From Sporosarcina sp. E16_8 (lineage in GTDB: Bacteria; Bacillota; Bacilli; Bacillales_A; Planococcaceae), in assembly GCF_017347095.1 (NCBI RefSeq), contig NZ_JADPRZ010000002.1, positions 186,001 through 250,000 on the forward strand: a DNA stretch of 64,000 nt. Reading direction: 5' to 3'. The notes below the pieces were generated by a model that worked only from the letters and a program-made list of their open reading frames with translations, was not told the origin of the DNA and did not search any database. Shown in pieces: positions 38,014 through 47,508 of the stretch (position 1 is the stretch's first letter; every line of letters begins with the position of its first letter). The translations under genes were made by a program, and so were the position numbers.

Positions 38014-38601
38014 ATGACAACAATTTTAGGTTATATCGCGGAAATGATTCCTTATTTATTCATTGCTTTGCCCATCATTGTTATTTTTAGGATCATTTAC
38101 AATAAAATGCGTGGGTACCAAAAACTCCATCTGTACCACGAAATCGGCGTTGTCATTCTTCTATTATTCATGACAGCGTTATTTTCGCAAACGATACTAA
38201 CATTTCTCTATACAGGCCCCGTTGTTACACGATCGTTTTCGAATGTAAATCTTATTCCTTTCAGAGTTTTTCAAGATAATTATTATGCCATTACGGAATT
38301 GAATTTCTGGCAACCATTTATTATAAATTTTTTAGGTAACATATGCATTTTCATGCCCATCGGCTTTATGATTCCTATATTATGGAGCAAGTGCAATCGA
38401 TTGTGGAAAGTTTCTATGATTGGATTAGGCATTTCACTTTTTATCGAAATAACACAATTGTCCCAAGCAAGAAGTAGCGATATTGATGATTTATGGTTAA
38501 ATACAGTAGGAAGTATGATTGGCTACTTCATGTATGTTGTCATGAAAAAACACTTTCCGAAGGCAAACCATTTGTTTAAAAAGAAAAAACTTCACTCGTA
38601 A
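38014..38601 (+). CDS. VanZ-like membrane protein
   Basis: 195 residues with about five membrane helices. VNLIPFRVF, NFLGNICIFMPIGFMIPIL, SLFIEITQL and SSDIDDLWLNTVGSMIGY are the VanZ family signature. In enterococci VanZ gives low-level teicoplanin resistance, but most genomic members have no defined role. ATG at 38014 has GGTG six bases before it; the ATG at 38002 has no site. Starts 15 bases after the GNAT stop, so likely co-transcribed. Confidence 0.85.
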   Translation: MTTILGYIAEMIPYLFIALPIIVIFRIIYNKMRGYQKLHLYHEIGVVILLLFMTALFSQTILTFLYTGPVVTRSFSNVNLIPFRVFQDNYYAITELNFWQPFIINFLGNICIFMPIGFMIPILWSKCNRLWKVSMIGLGISLFIEITQLSQARSSDIDDLWLNTVGSMIGYFMYVVMKKHFPKANHLFKKKKLHS

Positions 38602-38679
38602 TATATTGCATATCTTTCAACTGACCTTACTTTATTGTATACTAGAGCAATAATGACTTATACAGGATGGTGATTCACA

Positions 38680-39342
38680 ATGCCGGTACCGACAGATCAT
38701 GCGAAGCCGCTTCGAGTTTCCGCAAAGGAAAATGCATTTAACCAACTCCAGCAATGGATTATAGATGGCACATTGCACCCAGGTGAAAAGTTAAACGATA
38801 CAGAACTAGCTGGGGCGCTCGGAGTTAGCAGGACACCTATTCGTGAATCGTTGCAACTTCTTGAAGTGCAAGGGTTTGTAAGGATGTATCCCGGGAAAGC
38901 GACACAAGTAACGGAAGTTGATAAAGAATCTATCACAGATCTTCTTCCTCCCCTAGCCGCGTTGCAAGCTTTATCCGCAGAACTTGCGATTCCGCAGCTT
39001 ACAGAAGAGACGATTGCCTTACTTGAAAGCACGAATAGAAGATTTGCTCATGCAGTCTATACTGAGAATTATTTTTCTGCTTTGAAAATCGACGAAGAAT
39101 TCCACCAAATTATCGTTGATGTAGCGGACAATCCATATATCATATCAATGGTTGCATCACTTCAAGCGCATGTCAGAAGAATGTTCTTCCATAACTCAAT
39201 TATTTTGACTGAAAAATCGATTGATGAGCATGATAAAATTATTACGTTAATGAAAAATCGTGATGAAGCGAATGTTTCTGCTATTATGCGAGGAAATTGG
39301 CTCCGCGCGATTGAAGAATTCCATTCAATATCAACTAAGTAA
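38680..39342 (+). CDS. GntR/FadR-family transcriptional regulator
   Basis: 220 residues. Winged HTH (about 15-80: WIIDGTLHPGEKLNDTELAGALGVSRTPIRESL) plus an FCD helical effector domain (about 85-215) with metal-type residues in KIDEEFHQIIVDVADN and SIDEHDKII. A TATACT -10 lies at 38638-38643. No adjacent target operon; it is convergent with the CstA-type gene. Confidence 0.88.
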   Translation: MPVPTDHAKPLRVSAKENAFNQLQQWIIDGTLHPGEKLNDTELAGALGVSRTPIRESLQLLEVQGFVRMYPGKATQVTEVDKESITDLLPPLAALQALSAELAIPQLTEETIALLESTNRRFAHAVYTENYFSALKIDEEFHQIIVDVADNPYIISMVASLQAHVRRMFFHNSIILTEKSIDEHDKIITLMKNRDEANVSAIMRGNWLRAIEEFHSISTK

Positions 39343-39344
39343 AA

Positions 39345-39388
39345 GCGAAAATCCGGTTTCCTCTTTATGAGGAAACCGGATTTTCGTT
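39345..39388. terminator. Bidirectional terminator
   Basis: GCGAAAATCCGGTTTCCT / AGGAAACCGGATTTTCGT perfect stem between convergent genes. Confidence 0.9.
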
Positions 39389-39414
39389 TAGATCATTCAA
39401 GACTTCAGTAAAAC

Positions 39415-40830
39415 TTATTTCATAGCAGCATCTTTGTGACGAATAATCTGTCGAATGTAGAGGGCAGCCACCCCAACAGTCAAAATAGCTCCTATGAAGA
39501 GCGATACTGTGTAATCCATGTTGACTCCTTCAGGTGCGTAGAAAATATACGTACATACGACCCCTGTCATAAATAGAGCCGGTACTCCAGCAATATAATG
39601 CGATTTACCTGCTTTCATCAAGAACGAAACGGCTGTCCACAACATGATAGTTGCGGACAGCTGATTCGTCCACCCGACATAACGCCATAAAAATGTATAG
39701 TCAATTGTCGATAAAAAAAACATCGGAACCCCAAGTGCGATTGTAATACCAAAAACGATAACTTTTCTATCAGGATTAACCCATTTTGAAATGGATTCAG
39801 TCACAATCATCCGGGAAGAACGGAGAGCAGTATCGCCCGTTGTAATCGGTAAGATAATCACAGCTAGAATAGCCAGGATACCTCCGACTGTTCCTAAAAG
39901 CGTTGTGGAAATTTCATTGACAACACCTGCAGGTCCCCCAGCCGCCAGAGCAGCCTGTAAACCGCCTGTCCCTCCGAAGAATGTCATTCCAGCAGCAGCC
40001 CAAATGAGCGCAATGACGCCTTCAGCAATCATCGCACCGTAGAATATTTTACGACCTTCCGACTCTTTTTTCATCGTCCGGGAAACGATTGGGCTCTGGG
40101 TCGAATGGAAGCCCGATATAGCACCACACGAAATTGTTACCATAAGGAGCGGCCATATTGGTAAGTCACCTGGATGTAAATTTTCTAGTGTCAGGTTTGG
40201 AATCGGCTGACTGCCGAAAATGAGGGCTACAGCGATTGCAATTGCCATGAAAATAAGGATAGCGCCAAAAACCGGATAGATTCTGCCAATGATTTTATTA
40301 ATTGGCAGTACAGCTGCCAATATAAAGTAACCAAATACGAGAATCAGTGCAGCCATAAAGCTAAGCGGCGTAATTTGTGCAATTAGCTGAGCTGGTCCCG
40401 CAGTAAATGCAGCAGCAACTAGGATCATCAACACGATTGAAATAATTGTGATTGCTTTTTTAGCAAAGCTCCCTAAATACTTACCTACAATTGTCGGGAA
40501 TTGCGCCCCACCGTGTTTCAGTGACAACATTCCCGAAAAGTAATCGTGTACACCCCCCGCGAAAATACTCCCGAAAACAATCCAGATGAACGCTACTGGT
40601 CCGTACAGTGCACCCGCAACCGCGCCAAAAACCGGTCCAAGTCCCGCAATGTTCAATAATTGGATGAGCCATCCTTTCCACCAACTCATCGGTACATAAT
40701 CCATACCATCATTCACCGTGTACGCCGGTGTTTCTCTGGCATCATTCACCCCAAATGCTTTTTCAACAACTTTCGAATAAACTGCGTAGCCGGCGAAAAG
40801 TACAATCAAAGATGCAAAAAACGTTACCAT
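39415..40830 (-). CDS. CstA-family transporter
   Basis: 471 residues, about 13 membrane helices. CstA core with NIAGLGPVFGAVAGALYGPV, FSGMLSLKHGGAQFP and SGFHSTQSPIVSRTMKKE. E. coli CstA and BtsT are about 700 residues; this is the short form common in Bacillales. Family members take up pyruvate or peptides. AGAGGAGG before the ATG. Confidence 0.85.
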   Translation of the reverse strand: MVTFFASLIVLFAGYAVYSKVVEKAFGVNDARETPAYTVNDGMDYVPMSWWKGWLIQLLNIAGLGPVFGAVAGALYGPVAFIWIVFGSIFAGGVHDYFSGMLSLKHGGAQFPTIVGKYLGSFAKKAITIISIVLMILVAAAFTAGPAQLIAQITPLSFMAALILVFGYFILAAVLPINKIIGRIYPVFGAILIFMAIAIAVALIFGSQPIPNLTLENLHPGDLPIWPLLMVTISCGAISGFHSTQSPIVSRTMKKESEGRKIFYGAMIAEGVIALIWAAAGMTFFGGTGGLQAALAAGGPAGVVNEISTTLLGTVGGILAILAVIILPITTGDTALRSSRMIVTESISKWVNPDRKVIVFGITIALGVPMFFLSTIDYTFLWRYVGWTNQLSATIMLWTAVSFLMKAGKSHYIAGVPALFMTGVVCTYIFYAPEGVNMDYTVSLFIGAILTVGVAALYIRQIIRHKDAAMK

Positions 40831-40970
40831 TTACGCTTCCTCCTCTATGTATAAAACCAATACACTGACTATTATATATTGTTAGATATATAAAACAAGA
40901 GTAAATATTATAAAATAATTAAATCACCTTGATAACTATTACAACTTACTCAATCTTTTTTCATCAAAAA

Positions 40971-41005
40971 GAGCTTCATCACTTTATTAAAAAGTGATGA
41001 AGCTC
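40971..41005 (-). terminator. Terminator downstream of brnQ
   Basis: GAGCTTCATCACTTT / AAAGTGATGAAGCTC hairpin with a T-rich tail on the minus strand. Confidence 0.85.
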
Positions 41006-41017
41006 CCTACTTTCAGT

Positions 41018-42376
41018 TTATTCAGCATATGCAGATGATGTACCTAGCAAACGAGCCGCTATTCCTGTAACTAGCATGACTGCTAGGACCGGTAACAACC
41101 ACCCAAGACCTTCACTATAGAACGGTAAGGTACGATCATAAAACGAAACGATTGGTGCCATCCATCCAAAGTAGTCAATATCGAGTGATTTGCAAAGTGT
41201 TTTCAAACCATCTATCGTACTGATCATAAATGCAACAGCTGTTGCCGATACGTATACAAGACGCGAGTGGTTAAATAGCGGTGAACAGAACGTAAGCAGT
41301 ATTAAAACAACAGCTAGCGGATAAAGGAACATCAATACAGGAATCGAATACGTTATGATGTTCGACAAGCCAAAGTTTGCCACAATGAAACAGAATGTAG
41401 TGAAAATCGTTACGAATATTTTATAACTGATTTTCGGCATAATTGTATGGAAATACTCTCCACAAGCCATCATTAACCCAATACTAGTCGTCAAGCATGC
41501 AAGAAGTATTATAACTGCAAGCATGACGGAACCGAATGCACCGAAATAATACGAAGATGCATTGCTTAAGACGGGTCCACCCGTGTCAAATAGTCCTAAT
41601 ACCTGTGTACTCGTAGCTCCCAAGTATGCAATTCCTACATAAAGAATTGCAAGGAACGTCGTTGCAACAGCACCCGTCTTAGCAGTCGCAGCTAGAATAG
41701 CCTTCTTATTCGTCACACCCATCGAGCGGATGACGTTGATAACGAGAATTCCAAAGACGAGTGATGCAAGTGCATCCATCGTATTATACCCTTCCGTAAA
41801 GCCTTTCATAAATGGTCCACTTACATATTCACCCTGCGGAGATCCAATCTCCCCCATTGGTTTAACTACAACCAACACGAGTAATACGAGAAGCAACACG
41901 ATAATTGCCGGTGAAAGTATCTTTCCGACACGATCGACTAGTTTTGCCGGGTTCAGTGTTAGCCACAATGTAACACCAAAAAATAGCAATGTGAAAATGA
42001 TTAAAGCAATTTGTGTATATTCTTCACCTATAAATGGAGATATACCGACATCAAATGCAACAGCACCTGTACGCGGGGCTGCAAAAAATGGCCCGATTGT
42101 CAGATATAGAAGGGATGTAAAAATCACTGCATAGACCGGATGGATTCTACTTGCTAGATCCTGTAAATTACGGCTACCTGAGAAGCCTATCGCTAATATA
42201 CCAAGAAACGGAAGCCCTACGCCGGTGATCAAAAAGCCAAGAATAGCAAGCCACATATTCGTTCCCGCATACTGTCCAAGCTGTGCCGGAAATATTAGGT
42301 TTCCTGCTCCAAAAAACAATGCGAATAACATCAAACCTATAGCAAGATATGACGAAAATGATAATTTCTTTTCCAT
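41018..42376 (-). CDS. brnQ: Branched-chain amino acid:cation symporter BrnQ
   Basis: 452 residues, about 12 membrane helices, LIVCS family. LFALFFGAGNLIFPAQLGQYAG near the N-terminus and GPFFAAPRTGAVAFDVG are family signatures. Imports Leu, Ile and Val with Na+ or H+, which would feed the valine pathway at the right end. ATG at 42376 has GGGGG nine bases upstream; a TTG further out has no site. Two direct repeats upstream may be operators. Confidence 0.92.
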   Translation of the reverse strand: MEKKLSFSSYLAIGLMLFALFFGAGNLIFPAQLGQYAGTNMWLAILGFLITGVGLPFLGILAIGFSGSRNLQDLASRIHPVYAVIFTSLLYLTIGPFFAAPRTGAVAFDVGISPFIGEEYTQIALIIFTLLFFGVTLWLTLNPAKLVDRVGKILSPAIIVLLLVLLVLVVVKPMGEIGSPQGEYVSGPFMKGFTEGYNTMDALASLVFGILVINVIRSMGVTNKKAILAATAKTGAVATTFLAILYVGIAYLGATSTQVLGLFDTGGPVLSNASSYYFGAFGSVMLAVIILLACLTTSIGLMMACGEYFHTIMPKISYKIFVTIFTTFCFIVANFGLSNIITYSIPVLMFLYPLAVVLILLTFCSPLFNHSRLVYVSATAVAFMISTIDGLKTLCKSLDIDYFGWMAPIVSFYDRTLPFYSEGLGWLLPVLAVMLVTGIAARLLGTSSAYAE

Positions 42377-42416
42377 AATCCCGTTCCCCCTTGTTGTAAA
42401 CAAACTTTAAGTGTAT

Positions 42417-42480
42417 GCAATATATCGCTGAAATTAATAGTACCCTTTTCATTCGTAAAATGCAATATATTACTTGAAAT
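42417..42480. promoter_or_regulatory. Paired direct repeat upstream of brnQ
   Basis: GCAATATATCGCTGAAATT (42417-42435) and GCAATATATTACTTGAAAT (42462-42480), 45 bases apart, 41-104 bases before the ATG. Possible regulator sites. Beyond the terminator at 42710, the remainder of the 42377-42748 gap shows nothing else. Confidence 0.4.
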
Positions 42481-42709
42481 CCCCTTCTTTTCTATAATTA
42501 AATAGAGTTATTATTAAATTATTACTATTCACTCATTAATGACTATAAAACGATATATTGTTCGTCAGAATATCAGCTAGTTCCAGGGTATTGTTGTCTA
42601 TTCGCAGATAAATTTTCTACTATGAATAACACTTTGCACAAACGATCATAAACGTCGAATTACCGACCATATGTATAACCCATAATCCTCAAGACTCTTT
42701 ACGTGAAAT

Positions 42710-42743
42710 AGCCGGTTTACATGATGTTCATGTAAACCGGCTT
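42710..42743 (-). terminator. Terminator downstream of sbcC
   Basis: GCCGGTTTACATGA / TCATGTAAACCGGC hairpin followed on the minus strand by T-rich sequence. Confidence 0.75.
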
Positions 42744-42748
42744 TCCAT

Positions 42749-45700
42749 TCATTTTATAGTAAACTTCGTGTGACTATGGCCTTCCTTAGCTTTTTTCACT
42801 TCGAGAATTGCAGGGAATGCAGCTTTCAGTTCTTCAACATGAGAAATGACGCCAATCATACGACCTGATTTCTGCAAATCAATTAATGTATCAATCGCTT
42901 TATTCAACGATTCTTCATCAAGCGACCCGAATCCTTCGTCAATAAACATCGTATCAATCGAGACCGAACCTTGGAAACTTTGAATCACATCTGCCATACC
43001 AAGCGCTAAACAGAGAGAGGCATTGAACTTTTCGCCACCTGACAATGTCTTAACGTCACGTGTTTGACCTGTATAAGCATCATATACATCGAGACCCAGA
43101 CCACTTTGTTTCCCTCGTACTTCCTGTCGGTCACTTCGGATTAAGACGAATTGACCGCTCGATATTTCTTTTAGACGTTCGTTCGCCGACTGGATAATGC
43201 GTTCCAAATACTCGATTTGAATATAGCGTTCGAATGACAATTTCAATCCGTTCTGTCCCCTTACGATATCGTAAAGGTCTGTGATTTTCCCATATACTCG
43301 TTCAAGTTCAATCACTTTTACGGATGACTGCACAAGTTTCTCTTTCAAACTGAATGCATTTTTTTCATACTCAGAAGAAGCATTGTAGTCAGTAAGTGCG
43401 GCTTCATAGTCAGTTTTCAATTCGGCCACTTTCGTTGCTAAATCGCTTAAATCCACCACTTGTTTCCCTTCAAGCAGTACCTGTAATTCCCCTATTGCAT
43501 CGCGTAAACTATGAAGTTGTTGTTTGAATGCTGCCACTTTTTCTTTTAACAAATTGCGGTCCGCTTCTTCCATTTTCGCCTCGCGATAAGCCTGTTCTGT
43601 TAGGAAAGCCGAGTCTTCTAATGCTTTTTTGAATCTACTTTCCGCACGACCTCTCTTCCCTTCAACTTCTTCCAAGGTTTCCCTAGCATGAATTTCTGCC
43701 GATTTCGCCGCCCCCAAATTCTCGTTCGTTTCTTCACGCACTTTCTGGACTAATTCCCAAGCGTAATTTAATTCTGCTTTTTTCTTTTCTGTTTCAGCAA
43801 TCCGCTCTTGTAGCGTGGCTAGTACCCGCACATCTTCGGGTATCGTTTGTAATGTCATATTAAAAAGGGCTAGTTGAGTATCATAGGTCGATTGTTGTTG
43901 AATCAATGCACGTTCCATTTCGATTTTCCGTGCCATGATTTGCGCTGTAATTAATTCTTTGTTTTTCAATTCCTCTTTTAGATTAACTAGCAATTTTCGA
44001 TTTTCACGAAGTTTAGCTACTTCTGCTTCTAATCTCTGTTTTTCCTCGTGCAAATTATTTTTGTCCACTTCTATAGCTAACCGCTTCATGTCATTTCCTT
44101 TATCAGTTAACTGCTCGATAGTATTTTGATAGGTAATAGTTGCAGTTCGGAATTGCCCCTCAACTTCTGTTAACCGTTCTTTCTCCACTTCAAGCTGTTC
44201 CCTCGAAACGGTTACTTCGATTGTTTTATGCAATTTAGCGGGATGATGTTCACTCCCGCATACTGGACAGGATTCCCCGTCTTTCAAAGATTCAGCCAAC
44301 ATAGCGGCTTGGTTATTTAGCCAGAGTTGTTCTACAGCATCGTATTCCAATTTACTTTTTTCATAACGCGCTTCATTATCGCGTTTTCCTTTTTCCAATA
44401 CGTGCATCCGATTTTGAATGACAATGAATTCATCCAGTAGTTTGCACTTTTCAATCATCTCATTTAGTTGATCGATACGTTCATCGTACGGAACAAGTCC
44501 TACTTCAAACGTCTCGATTGTCGATTTCACGTTTTCCAATTTACCGATTTCTTCTTCTGTCATTGCAACTACTTTTTCAAGTTCTTTTTCCAAACAATCA
44601 TTTTCTTTTTTCATCACATCAAGAGCAGTTTCCTTAGCCGCCAAACTTGAAACAGGCGGAAGGTAATCTTTTAGCCGAATCAAACTTTCTGTCAGATTTT
44701 CACGGTCAGCTTTTCTTCCTTCTTCCACTCTAAAATGCTGTCCAGCAAGTTCCATTTTTTCTGTTGCTACCTGAACTATCGCCGTTGCATTTTTATGATT
44801 ATCGGCTTTCACGGCAGTTTCTTCTTTCAATACGATTAACTGCATTTCGATTTCACCGATTGAAATGGCTCGCTCTGCATCGGCTATTTGTTGCTCTTTT
44901 CGTTCCATAATCGGCAACTGTTCCGTTAACCCATTTAACGATAATTCTTTTTGACGTAATTCAACAAAGCGTTCATTCATACTTTTCGCAGCGTGGTACA
45001 TTTCTTGCATTTTTATGTGCTTCGCATAAACATCGTCATAACTCTTTTTCACAACAACCGTCTTGTCTTGATAAAACACAAATTCTTCTTCTAACCCTTG
45101 AACGATTTGATTCACATTGTAATGTTCATTCGCCAGAACAGTAAAGACCGATGATTCCCGCTCCGGCAGTAAGGACGCTATTTGTCCAATATGCCCCTCG
45201 CTCTGTTGCATCTCTTTCGTCAATACCGCCTGTGCGTCGTCTTTCTTCCCTTTTAACTGTTCCACTATTTCACGGTACTTATCTGTCTTGAATATTTTCC
45301 GCATGATTGTTTCTTTATTTTCTGTATCAGACGTCAGAAACTTGCGGAACTCCCCTTGCGGTAACATAACAATCTGACTGAATTGCGCTTGTGTAAAGCC
45401 AATCAGTTCTTCCGCCTTCTTGTTAATTTCAGATACAATCTGCCTGTCAACAAGCGGTACTTCTCCGTCATCCGTAAGTTCATAGAACTCGCAGCGTGCA
45501 GACGTTTCGGACTTGTTCCCTTGTTTGACATACGGAATTTGCCGCATGATGCGGTACGTCCGGTTATGAATGTCAAACGTCAACTCAACGGTCGTTTGAA
45601 CTGCGTCGTCAGCGAAATCGCTTCGCATCGCACGATTATCAGTCCGATCTTCTCCGCTCGCCTGGCCATATAGCGCAAAACAAATCCCATCAAAAATCGT

Positions 45701-45826
45701 CGTTTTCCCGGCGCCAGTTGCACCTGAAATAACGAAGAGCCGATTGTCTTTCAGTTCTCTGAAATCGACTTTTTCCGTCCCTTTATACGGGCCGAATGCA
45801 GTCATTGTCAATTGAATCGGTCTCAC
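42749..45826 (-). CDS. sbcC: Exonuclease subunit SbcC
   Basis: 1025 residues, SMC-like ATPase of the SbcCD (Mre11-Rad50 type) nuclease that opens hairpins and protein-blocked DNA ends. Walker A GATGAGKTT near 35-43, long coiled coils either side of the zinc hook CPVCGSEHHP near 517, ABC signature LSGGEKFNASL near 925, and Walker B MFIDEGFGSLDEE near 955. GTG start gives MRPIQLTMTAFGPY, the usual N-terminus, and overlaps the sbcD stop as GTGA. Confidence 0.95.
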   Translation of the reverse strand: MRPIQLTMTAFGPYKGTEKVDFRELKDNRLFVISGATGAGKTTIFDGICFALYGQASGEDRTDNRAMRSDFADDAVQTTVELTFDIHNRTYRIMRQIPYVKQGNKSETSARCEFYELTDDGEVPLVDRQIVSEINKKAEELIGFTQAQFSQIVMLPQGEFRKFLTSDTENKETIMRKIFKTDKYREIVEQLKGKKDDAQAVLTKEMQQSEGHIGQIASLLPERESSVFTVLANEHYNVNQIVQGLEEEFVFYQDKTVVVKKSYDDVYAKHIKMQEMYHAAKSMNERFVELRQKELSLNGLTEQLPIMERKEQQIADAERAISIGEIEMQLIVLKEETAVKADNHKNATAIVQVATEKMELAGQHFRVEEGRKADRENLTESLIRLKDYLPPVSSLAAKETALDVMKKENDCLEKELEKVVAMTEEEIGKLENVKSTIETFEVGLVPYDERIDQLNEMIEKCKLLDEFIVIQNRMHVLEKGKRDNEARYEKSKLEYDAVEQLWLNNQAAMLAESLKDGESCPVCGSEHHPAKLHKTIEVTVSREQLEVEKERLTEVEGQFRTATITYQNTIEQLTDKGNDMKRLAIEVDKNNLHEEKQRLEAEVAKLRENRKLLVNLKEELKNKELITAQIMARKIEMERALIQQQSTYDTQLALFNMTLQTIPEDVRVLATLQERIAETEKKKAELNYAWELVQKVREETNENLGAAKSAEIHARETLEEVEGKRGRAESRFKKALEDSAFLTEQAYREAKMEEADRNLLKEKVAAFKQQLHSLRDAIGELQVLLEGKQVVDLSDLATKVAELKTDYEAALTDYNASSEYEKNAFSLKEKLVQSSVKVIELERVYGKITDLYDIVRGQNGLKLSFERYIQIEYLERIIQSANERLKEISSGQFVLIRSDRQEVRGKQSGLGLDVYDAYTGQTRDVKTLSGGEKFNASLCLALGMADVIQSFQGSVSIDTMFIDEGFGSLDEESLNKAIDTLIDLQKSGRMIGVISHVEELKAAFPAILEVKKAKEGHSHTKFTIK

Positions 45827-46980
45827 AGTCCCGTCCCCTCCTTATGCATAACTTCATGGAGCACTTCCGCAAAGAGGGTTTCCGTTTCTACGTCCGCCGC
45901 TTCACCTTTCATCTCTTCGTAAAATGCTTTAAAGAGCGCTAAATCATTATGCTTCCCATGTTCCATACGTTGTTCATCCACTGCATTTGCGGTCAGCATG
46001 GACACCTTTCGCTCAACATGCATCGCGTTCGGATAGACCGACCTGACTTTTTCCATCGGGAATAAAACCGGTGTCTCTTCTAGCAATTTAACAAAAATAT
46101 AATCTTCACTTACTGGATGCAACAAAATGTCTTCCATTGTCCCTACAACTGTCCGCATATCATGCTTCGGCTTCAACTCCCGTTTTTCAACAGATACCTG
46201 CCCTTCAGCATCGAGTTCAATGATTAAAAACCCTTTTTTATGATGTTCTTCTGAAATCGAATATTTCATTGGCGAACCCGCAAAGCGCACTGTTTCATTT
46301 AACACATAATGCGCCTGATGGAGATGACCAAGGGCAGTATAATCAAATCCTTCGAAAAGATGCGCGGACACATATTCCGCTCCACCAATCGCTAGCGGTC
46401 GTTCTGAATCACTCGTATTAACTTCACTTTCTCCGTGAGGCGTCACAAAGGCATGTCCTACAAACACATGTCGAACACCTTCCATCATTTTTTCACGAAT
46501 GCCTTCTACCACTTTTTTCATCGCATCGTTATGGTTCATAATCGTTTCATCATCGTGCAAATGCTTTACGACAGAAGGATCCACAAATGGTACAAGATGA
46601 AAATGAACCTCACCGTAGTCATCTGACAAAACGACCGGTTCTATTTCTTTCGTCATCTGACCCGCAATATGATAGCCATTTGCACGCATCAGTCCACTGC
46701 CAAAATGGAGTCGTCCCGGGCTATCATGATTCCCTCCAATCGCAAGGACTGGTATTCCGAGTTCCATAGTAATTTTTTCAAGCACTTCGTCAAGTAATGC
46801 AATCGCTTCTGTAGGTGGCACCGCACGGTCATACAAATCGCCCGCGATAACGACCGCATCCGGCTGCTCTTCTTTGATGGCCTCTACGAATTGATCAAGG
46901 ACATAACGCTGTCCATCTGTCATATAAACACCCTGAACTAGCTTGCCTAAATGCCAGTCCGCTGTATGGAAAAACTTCAA
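45823..46980 (-). CDS. sbcD: Exonuclease subunit SbcD
   Basis: 385 residues, Mn-dependent nuclease partner of SbcC. Phosphoesterase motifs: HTADWHLG, IAGDLYDRA, GGNHDSPGR, FVGHAF and LGHLHQAH. TTG at 46980 gives MKFFHTADWHLG and has GGGGG eight bases upstream. The ATG at 46986 is only two bases from that site, so TTG is preferred although ATG cannot be excluded. Confidence 0.93.
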   Translation of the reverse strand: MKFFHTADWHLGKLVQGVYMTDGQRYVLDQFVEAIKEEQPDAVVIAGDLYDRAVPPTEAIALLDEVLEKITMELGIPVLAIGGNHDSPGRLHFGSGLMRANGYHIAGQMTKEIEPVVLSDDYGEVHFHLVPFVDPSVVKHLHDDETIMNHNDAMKKVVEGIREKMMEGVRHVFVGHAFVTPHGESEVNTSDSERPLAIGGAEYVSAHLFEGFDYTALGHLHQAHYVLNETVRFAGSPMKYSISEEHHKKGFLIIELDAEGQVSVEKRELKPKHDMRTVVGTMEDILLHPVSEDYIFVKLLEETPVLFPMEKVRSVYPNAMHVERKVSMLTANAVDEQRMEHGKHNDLALFKAFYEEMKGEAADVETETLFAEVLHEVMHKEGTGL

Positions 46981-47076
46981 TTTCATTTCCCCCTTCAATA
47001 CTCTTTCCCCCTACTTTACAGGATAATTCCTTAAAAATGAAACATACATTCCTTTCTAACTATTCCAAAGTTAAGG

Positions 47077-47106
47077 TTGACCTTCTATTTTTTATGTGTT
47101 TATAAT
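47077..47106 (+). promoter_or_regulatory. Sigma-A promoter of the thiamine operon
   Basis: TTGACC, 18 bases, TATAAT, about 30 bases before the TPP riboswitch. Confidence 0.7.
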
Positions 47107-47134
47107 GTGAGTGAGTCCAATTTCATATGATCCA

Positions 47135-47225
47135 CCGCTAGGGGTGCTCTAACAGAGCTGAGAGAGGCATGTGCCTTGACCCTTATAACTTGAACTGGTT
47201 AATACCAGCGTAAGGAAGAGGTGCT
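47135..47225 (+). promoter_or_regulatory. TPP riboswitch (THI element)
   Basis: Contains GGGGTGC, CTGAGAGA, ACCCTTATAACTTGAACTGG and TTAATACCAGCGTAAGGAA, the conserved thiamine pyrophosphate-binding core in order. Followed by a terminator at 47276-47306, so high TPP should stop transcription before tenA. Confidence 0.95.
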
Positions 47226-47275
47226 GACACAATAATTCTGCCGGTCTATTTTCCGGGATACTTTTGACTGTCCAC

Positions 47276-47306
47276 AACCCACTTCTTCTTCAAGGAGTGG
47301 GTTTTT
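47276..47306 (+). terminator. Riboswitch-controlled terminator
   Basis: AACCCACTTC... / ...GGAGTGGGTTTTT hairpin between the TPP aptamer and tenA. Confidence 0.85.
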
Positions 47307-47381
47307 AACTATATTCAGCAAAAGTCTCCCACTTCTACAGGTGATGCATATTCACTAAACCTAACCCCTGCTGAATATAGT

Positions 47382-47467
47382 TAAAGCCTCCGGCGGATGC
47401 CGCAGATTTTTGGGCGGGGTTTATCGAGCAAATTCGATAAACATCTGGACGCAAATACGCCAAGGCA
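47382..47467 (+). repeat. Dispersed hairpin repeat, family 2, copy B (in the tenA leader)
   Basis: Begins GCCTCCGGCGGATGCCGCAG and ends ATCTGGACGCAAATACGCC(AAGGC), as copy A in the leuS leader. The middle is short, with TTTATCGA / TCGATAAA arms. It has the same orientation relative to the downstream gene as copy A. Confidence 0.75.
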
Positions 47468-47508
47468 TATTTAATTTATTGGAAAAAATCAAAGGGAGTG
47501 TTGGATTT

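Noticed and set aside
42417..42480. CodY boxes upstream of brnQ
   Set aside because: Too many differences from AATTTTCWGAAAATT to claim; kept only as an unassigned direct repeat.
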